A stretch of DNA of 64,000 nt from an uncultured bacterium (GTDB taxonomy: Bacteria > Planctomycetota > UBA1135 > GCA-002686595): positions 248,001 to 312,000 of the forward strand of contig CALJGV010000007.1 in the NCBI GenBank assembly GCA_938075305.1. The letters are read 5' to 3'. The notes under the pieces were generated by a model that was not told the origin of the DNA, made no database searches, and saw only the letters and a program-made list of their open reading frames with translations. This document shows positions 54,069 through 62,561 of this stretch, piece by piece. Every line of letters begins with the position of its first letter. The stretch's first letter is position 1. The translations under genes were made by a program, and so were the position numbers.

Positions 54069-57000
54069 CTAGAAGCTGAAGAAGCCGAGGACCCTGCCGA
54101 AGAGGCCCTTGCGGGGCGTGCCCGCCCGGGTCTGGAGGAGGATCCGGCTCCGGGCGCTGCTCTGCTCGGGGTCAGACTTGGGAACCCTGGGCCTCTTCAG
54201 GTTGACCCGGGTCTGATCCACGCCCGCGCGGATCAGCGCGCGCATGAGGGCATCCATGCGAGATTGGGCGATGTCCAGGGCGACGCGCTTACGGCGTCGC
54301 TCTGCCTTGCCCGCGGCGCTCCGACCCAGAAGCGCCGCGACCTGATCGACGCGGCTCTCGACCTCACCGAGCTCACGGGAGAGCCGGACGAGGCCCTCCT
54401 GGGCCTCCTGAAAGTCTCTGGTCCGACCGAGCGTGAGGGACGCGCGCACCTCGACGGCCAGCTCCCCGCGCTCCCGAGAGAGCTCGTCCCGCTTCCGGCG
54501 CAGGGACTGGAGGAGCTTGAGCGCGACGTCACTGTCCGGGTTCGCGAGCTCCCGCGCCCGCTCGATGTCGTCGGTGCCGAAGTGGTGCGTCCCCTCGAGC
54601 TCGAGCAGCGGGTCCTTCGACATGGCCTCGACGATGGCCTTGAGGGACGGGGCGAGCTCCCGGTCCACGTGGGCGCTGCCCACCTCAAATTCCACCTCCG
54701 CCGTCATCCCCGCGTACTTCGGCGTCCGATCTCGACCCCCGACCAGGCCCCCGAGGCCGACCACGTCGGTGACGGAGCCGACCGCGCGGAGCGGCGCCGC
54801 CGCGAGGGCCTCCGTCACCAGCCTCAGGAAGGCCGCCGAGGCCTTGGCCGAGATCTCGGCCAGTCCCATGGTCGATCCCCCGCCGAAGTCGAAGGCGAGC
54901 GGCAGCCGGATCTCACCCTGCTCGTTCTTCAGCACGAAGATCACGGTGTCCAGGGGCGCCGGCAGCTTGAGGAACCGGGAGATCGGCCCCCCGTCGGGTT
55001 CCGAGAGAGAGAGGTGGGCAAAACTCACGGTGGAGTCCACGTGACCGCCGCGGCTGCCCGAGAGCCGCGTGCGCGAGTTCACGTCGAGGACCCCGTCTCC
55101 GATGTCGATCCCCGATGCGATGGCCGCGCCGCGCAGGGCGGTCAGCTCGAACCCCTGGAGCGCGACTTGCATCCACCCGGAGGTCGACGGGTAGAAGGTC
55201 AGCTGCCCGGAGGACACCAGCTCGCGGAACAGCGGCCGGTCCTCGTAGGTGACCGTCTCGGCCTCGCGGGAGGAGACGGCGCCCGCGACGCCCTCGGCCA
55301 CGCCCCGGAAGAGTGAGGTCTGCTCCAGGCGCACAGGCAGAGAGACCTTCCCCCCGCCCAGCGAGAGCGAGTACCTCAGTGGCCGCGGCTCCCTCAGCAT
55401 CCGGCTGCTCAGTCCCCGCACCTCGGCATCCAGCGCCACCAGGGGGATGGAGAGCACGGGCGACAGGGTCTGATCCTCGTACAGGAGGTCCAAGTCTCGC
55501 AGCAGGAGGTCATCGATGGCGATGTTGGATCGGGGCGCCCGAGGGGCGCTCTCTCCCGCAGCGGCCTCACCCTCCGGAGCCTGCGGCCCGGGCTCCCCGG
55601 CGCCTGCCATCGGCACCTCCTCGCCCACGGCCCCCCCCGCGCCTTCGGGTCCGCGCGTCGGGCCCGGGGTCTCGTCTGCGTCCGGCACCACGAGCATCCC
55701 AGCGACCTCGAGTCCACCCTCCACTCGGCACACGATCGCGCGCGGGTTCTCGATCTCGACGCGCCCGAACTCATAGCGCCCGACGCGCGGAGCGATGTTG
55801 CTCGCGTCCAGCGAGAGGAGATCCAGCCCGAGATCGATCGGGCCGTCCGCGGTGCGGCGCAGCGCGAGATCGTTCACCTCGAGTCCGAGCCCGAAGCCAT
55901 TCCGCAGGTCGAAGTCCAGCGGACCGCTCCGCCGCCAGCGGAACTCGCTCTCGATCGAGGCCGAGAAGCTGCCGCCGTCGAGGCCCGCCTCGCCCTCGGG
56001 CACCTGGCGCTCGGGGAACACCGAGCGGAGGAAGGCGCCGTCCAGTCCGTCGATCTGGATCCTCCCGTCGAATCCAGGTTCTGGATCGAAGGGCGTGAGC
56101 GACAGGTCGAGGGTGAGCTCGGCGTTCCCGGGCGCGGCGCTCCCCGTGATCTCGAGCTCCACGGGCGGCGCGTCGTCCAAGAAGTCCGCTCCATCGAAGG
56201 CGATGGCGTCCTTCAGTCGGAACCTCGACGTCGCGACGAAGGGGGCCTCCGTGGTCCCCTCGGTGGAGAGCTGGAGCTGCTTCAGGCCCAGGTCGAGCGC
56301 CCCGACCCTGACGCTCTCCAGGCGACGGCGCGGCCCGGGCTTGAGGCCGGGAGCCTCCGTCGAGACCTCCGCCCCACCCAGGGGCACGAGGTCCACGCCC
56401 GCCACCCTGAGCCCGCCCCCCGCCAGCCGCACAAGCTCGATGGCGAGGTCCTCCACGGTGACATCACTCACATCCACCACTCCACCGGCGACGTCCAGCC
56501 GGGGCACGGTGAGGCGGACGAGCGATGCGCCGAGCAGGGGGCGCTCGGCGTCGCGCTCGCGCAGGTCAAGGTCCTCCACCACGACCGCCAGCGCATCGCC
56601 GCCTTCCTTCGGCTGGCTCCAGCTCCCCTTCACGTGGGCCCGGGCATCGCCTCGCGTCAGGGCCAGCGACACGCCGGGCGGCATGAGCCACTGCACCGCC
56701 TCCCGCGCGAGGCCCTCGATGGTGAGCGCGAGGTCGACCGAGAGCGCCGCGGGGTCGGGCTGAACGCTGCCCGAGACACCCCACCGAGCCCCGCCGGACT
56801 CGACCTGTGCCGTGATCCTTGCGGGCGGAGCCCCTGCGCCTGGCGCGATGTCCTGGACACCCAGGGTCGCGTCCACGACCACCGGGGGCCCGGCACCCTC
56901 GGCCCGGTCCACGAGGGTCACGCTCGCGCCGTTCACCTGCGCCTCGCCGACGCTGAGCCATCCGGAGGGAGACGGGGGACGGGCGGCCGGCCCCCCGACC

Positions 57001-59489
57001 GCCACCTCCCCCCCGGCCGGGACCCCGGACGCGCCCCCGTCTGACCCAGCGTCCAGCGCGCGCATGCCGAGGGCCGCCCAGCCCCCATCTCCGTCCCGTT
57101 CGAGCCGGAGTCGGGGCTGCTCGAGTCGGATGGTCTCGATGGCGGCAGTGGCTCCGGCCCCGCTCCGGAGGCCGTCGACCCACAGCTCCTTGAGGTCCAG
57201 CCACTCGGTCCGCTCGGTCCCCGCGCGGTCCTCCAACCGAACGGGGCCGACGCGTAGGGAGAGGTCGGGGCCTCCGTCCGATGCCCGAAGGCCGAGGTCG
57301 AAGCGCGCATCGAGCGAGCCGTCCTCGAGCACGGAGCGAACGCCCAGGAGCTCGACCCACTCCTCGAGGGGGTCCAGGTTCAAGCCCCGGACCGCCGTCT
57401 CCCCTCGGACCCGGAGGAGCCCTTTCTCGGATCCATCGAGCGAGACCGAGGCCGAGAAGTCCCGGGCGACCCGGATCTTCCCCTGGGCCGTGGCGATGAA
57501 GGTCTCCGGCGCCGCGCCAGCGCCATCCGCCCGCCCGGCGGTCAGCGCGATGGGCCCGATGGTCACCGGCATCAGGTCGCTCCCATCACTGATCAGCTCG
57601 AGGCGCTCGAACTGGAGGTCCAACCGCGGCAACCAGACCTCGGGGACCACGAAGGGCGCGGATGGCCCGGGCTCGGTGGCGCTGTCCTGCTCGGGCCGGG
57701 CCTCTGCCGACCGCCCCTTGGGGGGCAGGTTGAAGCGGAGCCCGACCCCCTCGATGGAGTCGTCTGAACGCCGCCTGACGCGCCCCCGCGCGCCGCTGAC
57801 CTGAGCCTGGACCCCGTCCTCTCCGCCGACGGTGATGCGGGCCACGTCCACCGCCGCGAGCTCGGCCCCGGAGTCCGTCACCCGCAGCCCGCGGGCCGAG
57901 AAGTCGAGGCCGTCCACGTCCAACCGGTCCAGCTCGAAGGAACCGCGCTCGAAGGCGGGCGCGATCCCCGCGAGGGCGAGGTAGGGGGCCAGCTCCTCGG
58001 GAGAGACGCCGTCGAGCTTGATCCCGCCGCCCCCCACGAAGCGGGGCGCGACCGAGTCGATCGTGCCGTCGATGCGGATCTCCTCGACCACACCGGCGAT
58101 GGTCCCCGACAGCTGGACCGAGGAGGCGGGAGCTCCGCTGGCCGAGGACACGGGCCCGGCCGTGAGGGTCTCGAGCTCGGCGGTGAGCCTGTGCCCCTCG
58201 CCCAGGTCTCGGTCCGTGAAGGAGAGGCTGCTCTCCTTGAATTCGACGCGCTCCAGGGACCACCGCAGGGGCGGCGTGGATGACGCCTGGCCAGGTGAGA
58301 CCTCGGGGGCCGGGCCCTCGACCGGTGCCGCCGCCGCCGCAACGGCGGGCGCGCTGGTCGGAGCAGAGCTCTGCCCGGGAGCCGGACCGAGCCCCGCGAA
58401 CGTCAGCGTCCCGTCCGCCTCCAGCGCCGCCTCCGCGACGAGCCCCTGCAGGAGGACGGAGCCGACCTCGAGGACGCCGCCGCCGAAGGTGTCCACCTGC
58501 ACCTCGAACTGCTCGAGGCCGAGGGCCTCGACCCCGTCCGCGCGGACCCCCGTCCTGTCGAGGGTGAGCCGCGCAGCGACCTGCTCGGGGCTCCCCTCGA
58601 GCGGGCTCGCGGTGAGCCGGAGCCGTGCCTCGGCGAGGAGACGCTCCGCCCGCGGGTCCAGTCCTGCGGCGACGAAGAGCCCGCGCGCGGCCGCGGGCCT
58701 CAGCCCGGCGAGGGTGAGTTCCAAGGAGAGGTCCGCGCCTTCCGAGCGCAGCGCCCCGGTGCCACGGACCCGGAAGAGGTCCAGGCACTCAGCGGAGACG
58801 ACCCGCAGGTCCAGCTCGGCGGGACGCCCCTCGGCACCCAGGTCAGTGAGGGTCAGGGAGGTCCTGCTCGTGAGGTCCACCGGCGGAACCGCCTGGAGGT
58901 CGCGGACCCGGACTCCCAGGTCCTGGATTCGAACCTGGGTGATCTCGAGGGGGAGATCGAAGAGGATCGGCCCGGGGGGCGAGGGCTCCGGGGGGTCCGA
59001 AGGTGCACCGTCGCCTAACAACGGCGCGAAGTTCCAGGGCCCATTGGCGTCCCGGTCGAGGTGGACGCGGGCGCCCTCCAGTACGAGGCGCTCCACTCGG
59101 AGGCGCCCCTTCAAGAGCGCCCACGCGTCCACGTCGAGCACGACGATGGCGGCGGCCACCATCGGCGTCTCGTCGGGCGGGCCCTCCGCGGAGCCCTCGC
59201 CCGGACCGGACTGCGGAGAGAGCCGCAGCCCTCCGATCTCCACCCGGGCGTCCAGCAGGTCCAGCTCCAACGAGGCCCACTCCCCCTCCAGCCCTCCGGC
59301 CGCGAGCGCCGCCCTCGCGATCGGCGTCAGGCCGACGCCCAGCGCGAGGCGCAGCCCGACGACCAGCGCCGCCAGGATCAGAAGTCGACGCCGCCAGCGG
59401 CGAGGCCGGGCGGTTGCCTGGGGCGCCGCGCCGGTCGCCAGGGTGTCGCCCGTGGCCGGCGTGGGCTCGCTCGCGGTGGGGTCGGTCAT
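54069..59489 (-). CDS. Giant AsmA/DUF748-like protein
   Basis: 1806 residues. One N-terminal transmembrane helix (LLILAALVVGLRLALGVGL) after a basic stretch is followed by a very long beta-strand-rich periplasmic region with AsmA/DUF748-like repeats, such as RLRVERLVLEGARVHLDRDA near the N terminus and GSHVDSTVSFAHL-type strands late. The pre-terminal ISRFLKLPAPLDTVIFVLKN and EIRLPLAFDFGGG are family hallmarks. The last ~150 residues are an Arg/Glu-rich coiled coil. AsmA-like proteins form hydrophobic bridges for lipids between membranes, so a lipid-transport role is inferred. ATG 59489 overlaps the upstream lipoprotein stop (ATGA). Confidence 0.83.
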   Translation of the reverse strand: MTDPTASEPTPATGDTLATGAAPQATARPRRWRRRLLILAALVVGLRLALGVGLTPIARAALAAGGLEGEWASLELDLLDARVEIGGLRLSPQSGPGEGSAEGPPDETPMVAAAIVVLDVDAWALLKGRLRVERLVLEGARVHLDRDANGPWNFAPLLGDGAPSDPPEPSPPGPILFDLPLEITQVRIQDLGVRVRDLQAVPPVDLTSRTSLTLTDLGAEGRPAELDLRVVSAECLDLFRVRGTGALRSEGADLSLELTLAGLRPAAARGLFVAAGLDPRAERLLAEARLRLTASPLEGSPEQVAARLTLDRTGVRADGVEALGLEQFEVQVDTFGGGVLEVGSVLLQGLVAEAALEADGTLTFAGLGPAPGQSSAPTSAPAVAAAAAPVEGPAPEVSPGQASSTPPLRWSLERVEFKESSLSFTDRDLGEGHRLTAELETLTAGPVSSASGAPASSVQLSGTIAGVVEEIRIDGTIDSVAPRFVGGGGIKLDGVSPEELAPYLALAGIAPAFERGSFELDRLDVDGLDFSARGLRVTDSGAELAAVDVARITVGGEDGVQAQVSGARGRVRRRSDDSIEGVGLRFNLPPKGRSAEARPEQDSATEPGPSAPFVVPEVWLPRLDLQFERLELISDGSDLMPVTIGPIALTAGRADGAGAAPETFIATAQGKIRVARDFSASVSLDGSEKGLLRVRGETAVRGLNLDPLEEWVELLGVRSVLEDGSLDARFDLGLRASDGGPDLSLRVGPVRLEDRAGTERTEWLDLKELWVDGLRSGAGATAAIETIRLEQPRLRLERDGDGGWAALGMRALDAGSDGGASGVPAGGEVAVGGPAARPPSPSGWLSVGEAQVNGASVTLVDRAEGAGPPVVVDATLGVQDIAPGAGAPPARITAQVESGGARWGVSGSVQPDPAALSVDLALTIEGLAREAVQWLMPPGVSLALTRGDARAHVKGSWSQPKEGGDALAVVVEDLDLRERDAERPLLGASLVRLTVPRLDVAGGVVDVSDVTVEDLAIELVRLAGGGLRVAGVDLVPLGGAEVSTEAPGLKPGPRRRLESVRVGALDLGLKQLQLSTEGTTEAPFVATSRFRLKDAIAFDGADFLDDAPPVELEITGSAAPGNAELTLDLSLTPFDPEPGFDGRIQIDGLDGAFLRSVFPERQVPEGEAGLDGGSFSASIESEFRWRRSGPLDFDLRNGFGLGLEVNDLALRRTADGPIDLGLDLLSLDASNIAPRVGRYEFGRVEIENPRAIVCRVEGGLEVAGMLVVPDADETPGPTRGPEGAGGAVGEEVPMAGAGEPGPQAPEGEAAAGESAPRAPRSNIAIDDLLLRDLDLLYEDQTLSPVLSIPLVALDAEVRGLSSRMLREPRPLRYSLSLGGGKVSLPVRLEQTSLFRGVAEGVAGAVSSREAETVTYEDRPLFRELVSSGQLTFYPSTSGWMQVALQGFELTALRGAAIASGIDIGDGVLDVNSRTRLSGSRGGHVDSTVSFAHLSLSEPDGGPISRFLKLPAPLDTVIFVLKNEQGEIRLPLAFDFGGGSTMGLAEISAKASAAFLRLVTEALAAAPLRAVGSVTDVVGLGGLVGGRDRTPKYAGMTAEVEFEVGSAHVDRELAPSLKAIVEAMSKDPLLELEGTHHFGTDDIERARELANPDSDVALKLLQSLRRKRDELSRERGELAVEVRASLTLGRTRDFQEAQEGLVRLSRELGEVESRVDQVAALLGRSAAGKAERRRKRVALDIAQSRMDALMRALIRAGVDQTRVNLKRPRVPKSDPEQSSARSRILLQTRAGTPRKGLFGRVLGFFSF

Positions 59490-60997
59490 CGCTCGGCCCC
59501 CTCCGGCTCCGTGGCTGAAGCGGCCGGGGCGGCTTCCGCCGACGCCTCTGCCCAGCTCCGGAGGGCCTCCCTGCGCTCACGTGCCGGTCCGAGGGGGTCG
59601 TACCCGGGCACGGTCACCGACAGGGTCGCAAGCCAATCCGCAGCCCGCACCCGCGCCGCCGAGCTCGAGGACTCGAGGGATATCTTGTTGTCGTCGATCA
59701 GCCTCGAGCGGAACGAGGGAATGGAGGTGCTGGCGACGATCGCGTCCTGCACCACGCCGAGTTGCCGGCCGGCGTCGCCGGTGAACTGGAGCAGGAGCGC
59801 GCTGAACTCCTCCCCAAGGGTCCCCTCCTCCAGGCCCTCGAGGAGCTCGATCAGCACGTCGCGCTCCAGGCGCCAGGCGAGCGCGCCCTTGTCGCTCGCC
59901 AGGGCCCGAAGGACCGAGCGGTCCGCGACCAGCCCATTGGTGAAGTCCTCCAGCAGACCGTCGTCCGCGAGGAGCGCGAACTCGCCGGCGAGCTCTGACT
60001 TGGTGCTGGCCGCGAGGTCGAGCAGGGCTGCACGTCGGGACGCCGCGTCGGACAGGGCGTCGATGCACTCCTGGAAGCGGATCAACTCACGCTCCTGGAG
60101 CCGGAGCACCTGGCGGCGCTGGGCCCCCTCAAGAGCCGCGTCGCGGACCTCGGCGCGGATCCGCTTCACCTCACCCTCCAGGGAGTTCCGCCCGGTGGCC
60201 GGCGGGGCCGCCCGCAGGATCAGCGCCAGGCGAACATCACCCCTGAGCTCGAAGCTCGGCTCGGTCATGACGAGGAGCGGGCTGCCGTCCAGGGGCAGCC
60301 GCTCATCGAGGACGAGCACCTCCTCTCGCTGGGCTCGGCTCAGCTGGAGCTCACCGCTCACCTCATCGGGGAGGATGGACTCGACCTGGTCGCGCATGGA
60401 GAGGGCCACCGCCAGGCCCCCGCTGCTTCCGCTCTCCTGCCAGAGCTCGACGCCGAATTGCCGATCCACCACCGCCTCCTCGTCGAACTGGACGCCCTGG
60501 GCGAAGACCGTGGTCATCCGGGTGGCGACCCCGGGCATGGAGAGGCCCTCGAGAAACTCCATGCGTACCCCGCGGTCCACGGGCAACGCCGAGAGGTCCT
60601 TGACCACTCTCGCCCCCTCCTCTCCCGAGAGGAGCCGGGCCCCGAGCAGGACTTTGGGGTGGGCGCCGGTGGGATCAGGCCCGTCGCTGCCGAGGATCAG
60701 GCGCACGTGTTCCGGGAGGGGCTCTGCGGCCTTCGGGATCGGAGACTGAACCATCAGCAGATCCATCGAGACCCGGATGGCGTCCTCCTCCCGGAGGCTC
60801 AGGGACACCGCGGCCCCCTCGACCATGGGCCCGCCCACCGGGTCGCCCCCGTAGTAGGTGACGAAGGAGATGATCTCGGGCGATCGCAGGGGTTCACCCC
60901 GGGTGGCGCAGCCCGCTCCGAGCCCGCCCGACGCCAGCGCAGCCGCCGTGACGAAGGCAGCGGTCAGGGGTCGGGGGCGAGGTGAGGGAGCGGGCAT
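59486..60997 (-). CDS. Lipoprotein of unknown function coupled to the AsmA-like gene
   Basis: 503 residues with lipobox GLGAGC (TAAALASGGLGAGCATRG). I do not recognise the domain. The N-terminal two thirds look beta-rich (VSLSLREEDAIRVSMDLL, FDEEAVVDRQFGVELWQE). The rest is helical with many Leu/Glu/Arg (ELIRFQECIDALSDAASRRA). The start is ATG 60997; a TATCTT lies 11 nt upstream. The ATGA overlap with the 1806-residue AsmA-like protein suggests the two work together at the cell envelope. Confidence 0.78.
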   Translation of the reverse strand: MPAPSPRPRPLTAAFVTAAALASGGLGAGCATRGEPLRSPEIISFVTYYGGDPVGGPMVEGAAVSLSLREEDAIRVSMDLLMVQSPIPKAAEPLPEHVRLILGSDGPDPTGAHPKVLLGARLLSGEEGARVVKDLSALPVDRGVRMEFLEGLSMPGVATRMTTVFAQGVQFDEEAVVDRQFGVELWQESGSSGGLAVALSMRDQVESILPDEVSGELQLSRAQREEVLVLDERLPLDGSPLLVMTEPSFELRGDVRLALILRAAPPATGRNSLEGEVKRIRAEVRDAALEGAQRRQVLRLQERELIRFQECIDALSDAASRRAALLDLAASTKSELAGEFALLADDGLLEDFTNGLVADRSVLRALASDKGALAWRLERDVLIELLEGLEEGTLGEEFSALLLQFTGDAGRQLGVVQDAIVASTSIPSFRSRLIDDNKISLESSSSAARVRAADWLATLSVTVPGYDPLGPARERREALRSWAEASAEAAPAASATEPEGAER

Positions 60998-61008
60998 GGC
61001 GGGGGCCG

Positions 61009-61014
61009 AAGATA
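61009..61014 (-). promoter_or_regulatory. -10-like TATCTT before the envelope lipoprotein
   Basis: It ends 11 nt before ATG 60997, predicting a leader of only a few nucleotides. Confidence 0.4.
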
Positions 61015-61043
61015 GCCGCGAGCCCTGGCGATCACATGTGAAC

Positions 61044-62534
61044 TCAGCGCTTCTCCGGCGCCCGCCACAAGCCCGTCGCAACTTCCTTCGCGAGCCCCTC
61101 CTCGGCGAGCTTGTCCAGCCCGGCCCGGAGCGAGCGGGCGGCCACCGGGAGCAGCTCCTCAGCCACATCGGCGTAGACCCGCGCCGCCAGCGCGGCCTCG
61201 GACACCGGTTCGTCTCCGAGGGCGCGGACGAGGGACTCCTCTCGCCGAGCTCGGTGTTCGAGGTAGCGTTCGAGGAGGATCGGACCATCGCTCGCCACCG
61301 GGCCGTGGGCGGGGTGCAAGACTTCCCCGGGGCCCATCAGATCTCGGACCCTCTCGAGGCTCGAGAGGTAGGTCGCCAGGTGCCCGTCCGGGGGATCGAT
61401 CACGATCGTCGAGACGGTGGAGACGAGGTCCCCGCCCAGCACGGCCCCATAGCGTGACTCGCGGAAGACCAGGTGCCCGGGGGCGTGGCCCGGGGTGTGC
61501 AGCGCGGTCAGGGTCCACCCCGGCTCGCCATCGGGCGCCGCCCCCAGTGGGAGCTCCACGCCGTCCGCGAGGGCCCTGGTGTTGTCCACCGCGAGGGTGA
61601 GCCTGGAGAGCGTCTCAGCGTGGGCGAGCACGGGTACGTCGTAGCGTCGCGCGGTGGCATCCACCGCGCCCACGTGGTCAGGGTGGTGATGGGTCACCAG
61701 GACGCCGACGAGCTCAGCGCCCCCGGCACAGCGCTCGTCGATCAGGTCGAACAGTCGCTGCTGCTCCGCCGGGTCCGTCGGCGCGGGGTCCACCACGAAC
61801 AACCGCGTCTCCCCCACGAGGTAGGCGTTGGTGGTGGTGGCCGGCGGGAGCGTGCGCGTCGCCAGGGGCGCCATCAGGATCCCCGGCACGTTCCGGATCG
61901 GGTGCAAGCGCCCGGCCTCGAGCTCCCGACTACGGCCGTCCATGGCGTCGAGGAACCCCCGCAGCCCGAGCTCGAGGAGCTGCTCGACCATGTACAGGAC
62001 CGGCGGCGCCACCAGCCGCTCACCTCGGCGCCACGAGGCGAGGAGGTCCGCGGGCCGCTGGAACCCTCCGTCGACGAGCTCCCCCTCCACGATCACGGGG
62101 TCGAAGCCCTGCGGCGCCTCCACGTGGAGGAAGCGCGTGCGGTACAGGACCGGGGCGAAGGGCGGCGTCGTCAACCGCGCGAAGGGTCGGGCCGCACCGA
62201 GCACCCCGGAGGTGCCGTCCAGGATCCTCCGGACCCGCTCCCCCGCGCCTTCATCGCCGCGGTCCAGGAGCCCAGCGCGCTCCTCGAGCATCCCCTCGGC
62301 GCCTGCGGGCGCCAGGCCCACCTCCTCCACGAGCTCACGCAGGGCGCAGCGCCGATGGGCGTCATCGTGGTCCTCGTCGCCGTCGTGGTCGCAGGGGTCG
62401 ACCACGCCACCCGGGAACGCCCAGTACCCGCCGAAGAAGCGGAGCTTGGGCGAACGACGGACCACGAGGACCTCGGGATCGTCCTCGGGCCCGCGGGTCA
62501 CCAGGACGGCGGTGGCGATTCGAGTCCGTTTCAT
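61044..62534 (-). CDS. Nudix hydrolase - metallo-beta-lactamase-fold fusion protein
   Basis: 496 residues with two hydrolase domains. The Nudix domain (1-~200) has FPGGVV (40-45) and RELVEEVGL (66-74), with an Asp/His-rich insertion in the Nudix box between them, as in NUDT19-type hydrolases. The metallo-beta-lactamase domain (~210-430) has THHHPDHVG (281-289), HTPGHAPGHLVF, GGDLV and LHPAHGP, which are the metal ligands. A winged-helix-like tail (AARVYADVAEELL to the end) resembles LACTB2 proteins. The pair of activities suggests clearing a nucleotide or CoA derivative together with a thioester or RNA substrate. The start is ATG 62534 with TAGACT 9 nt upstream. Confidence 0.88.
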   Translation of the reverse strand: MKRTRIATAVLVTRGPEDDPEVLVVRRSPKLRFFGGYWAFPGGVVDPCDHDGDEDHDDAHRRCALRELVEEVGLAPAGAEGMLEERAGLLDRGDEGAGERVRRILDGTSGVLGAARPFARLTTPPFAPVLYRTRFLHVEAPQGFDPVIVEGELVDGGFQRPADLLASWRRGERLVAPPVLYMVEQLLELGLRGFLDAMDGRSRELEAGRLHPIRNVPGILMAPLATRTLPPATTTNAYLVGETRLFVVDPAPTDPAEQQRLFDLIDERCAGGAELVGVLVTHHHPDHVGAVDATARRYDVPVLAHAETLSRLTLAVDNTRALADGVELPLGAAPDGEPGWTLTALHTPGHAPGHLVFRESRYGAVLGGDLVSTVSTIVIDPPDGHLATYLSSLERVRDLMGPGEVLHPAHGPVASDGPILLERYLEHRARREESLVRALGDEPVSEAALAARVYADVAEELLPVAARSLRAGLDKLAEEGLAKEVATGLWRAPEKR

Positions 62535-62543
62535 GGGGCGAGG

Positions 62544-62553
62544 AGTCTACGAT
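62544..62553. promoter_or_regulatory. Overlapping divergent -10-like elements
   Basis: Minus-strand TAGACT (62544-62549) serves the Nudix-MBL gene (9-nt spacer). Plus-strand TACGAT (62548-62553) serves the SGNH gene (8-nt spacer). They overlap by two bases within a 27-bp gap, so both promoters extend their upstream elements into the opposing coding sequences. Confidence 0.45.
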
Positions 62554-62561
62554 CAGCCGCC

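Noticed and set aside
61473-62561. N-terminal extension of the SGNH protein into the Nudix-MBL gene
   Set aside because: The extension is antisense to conserved metallo-beta-lactamase motifs. The start at 62562 has a signal-anchor and a -10 element.
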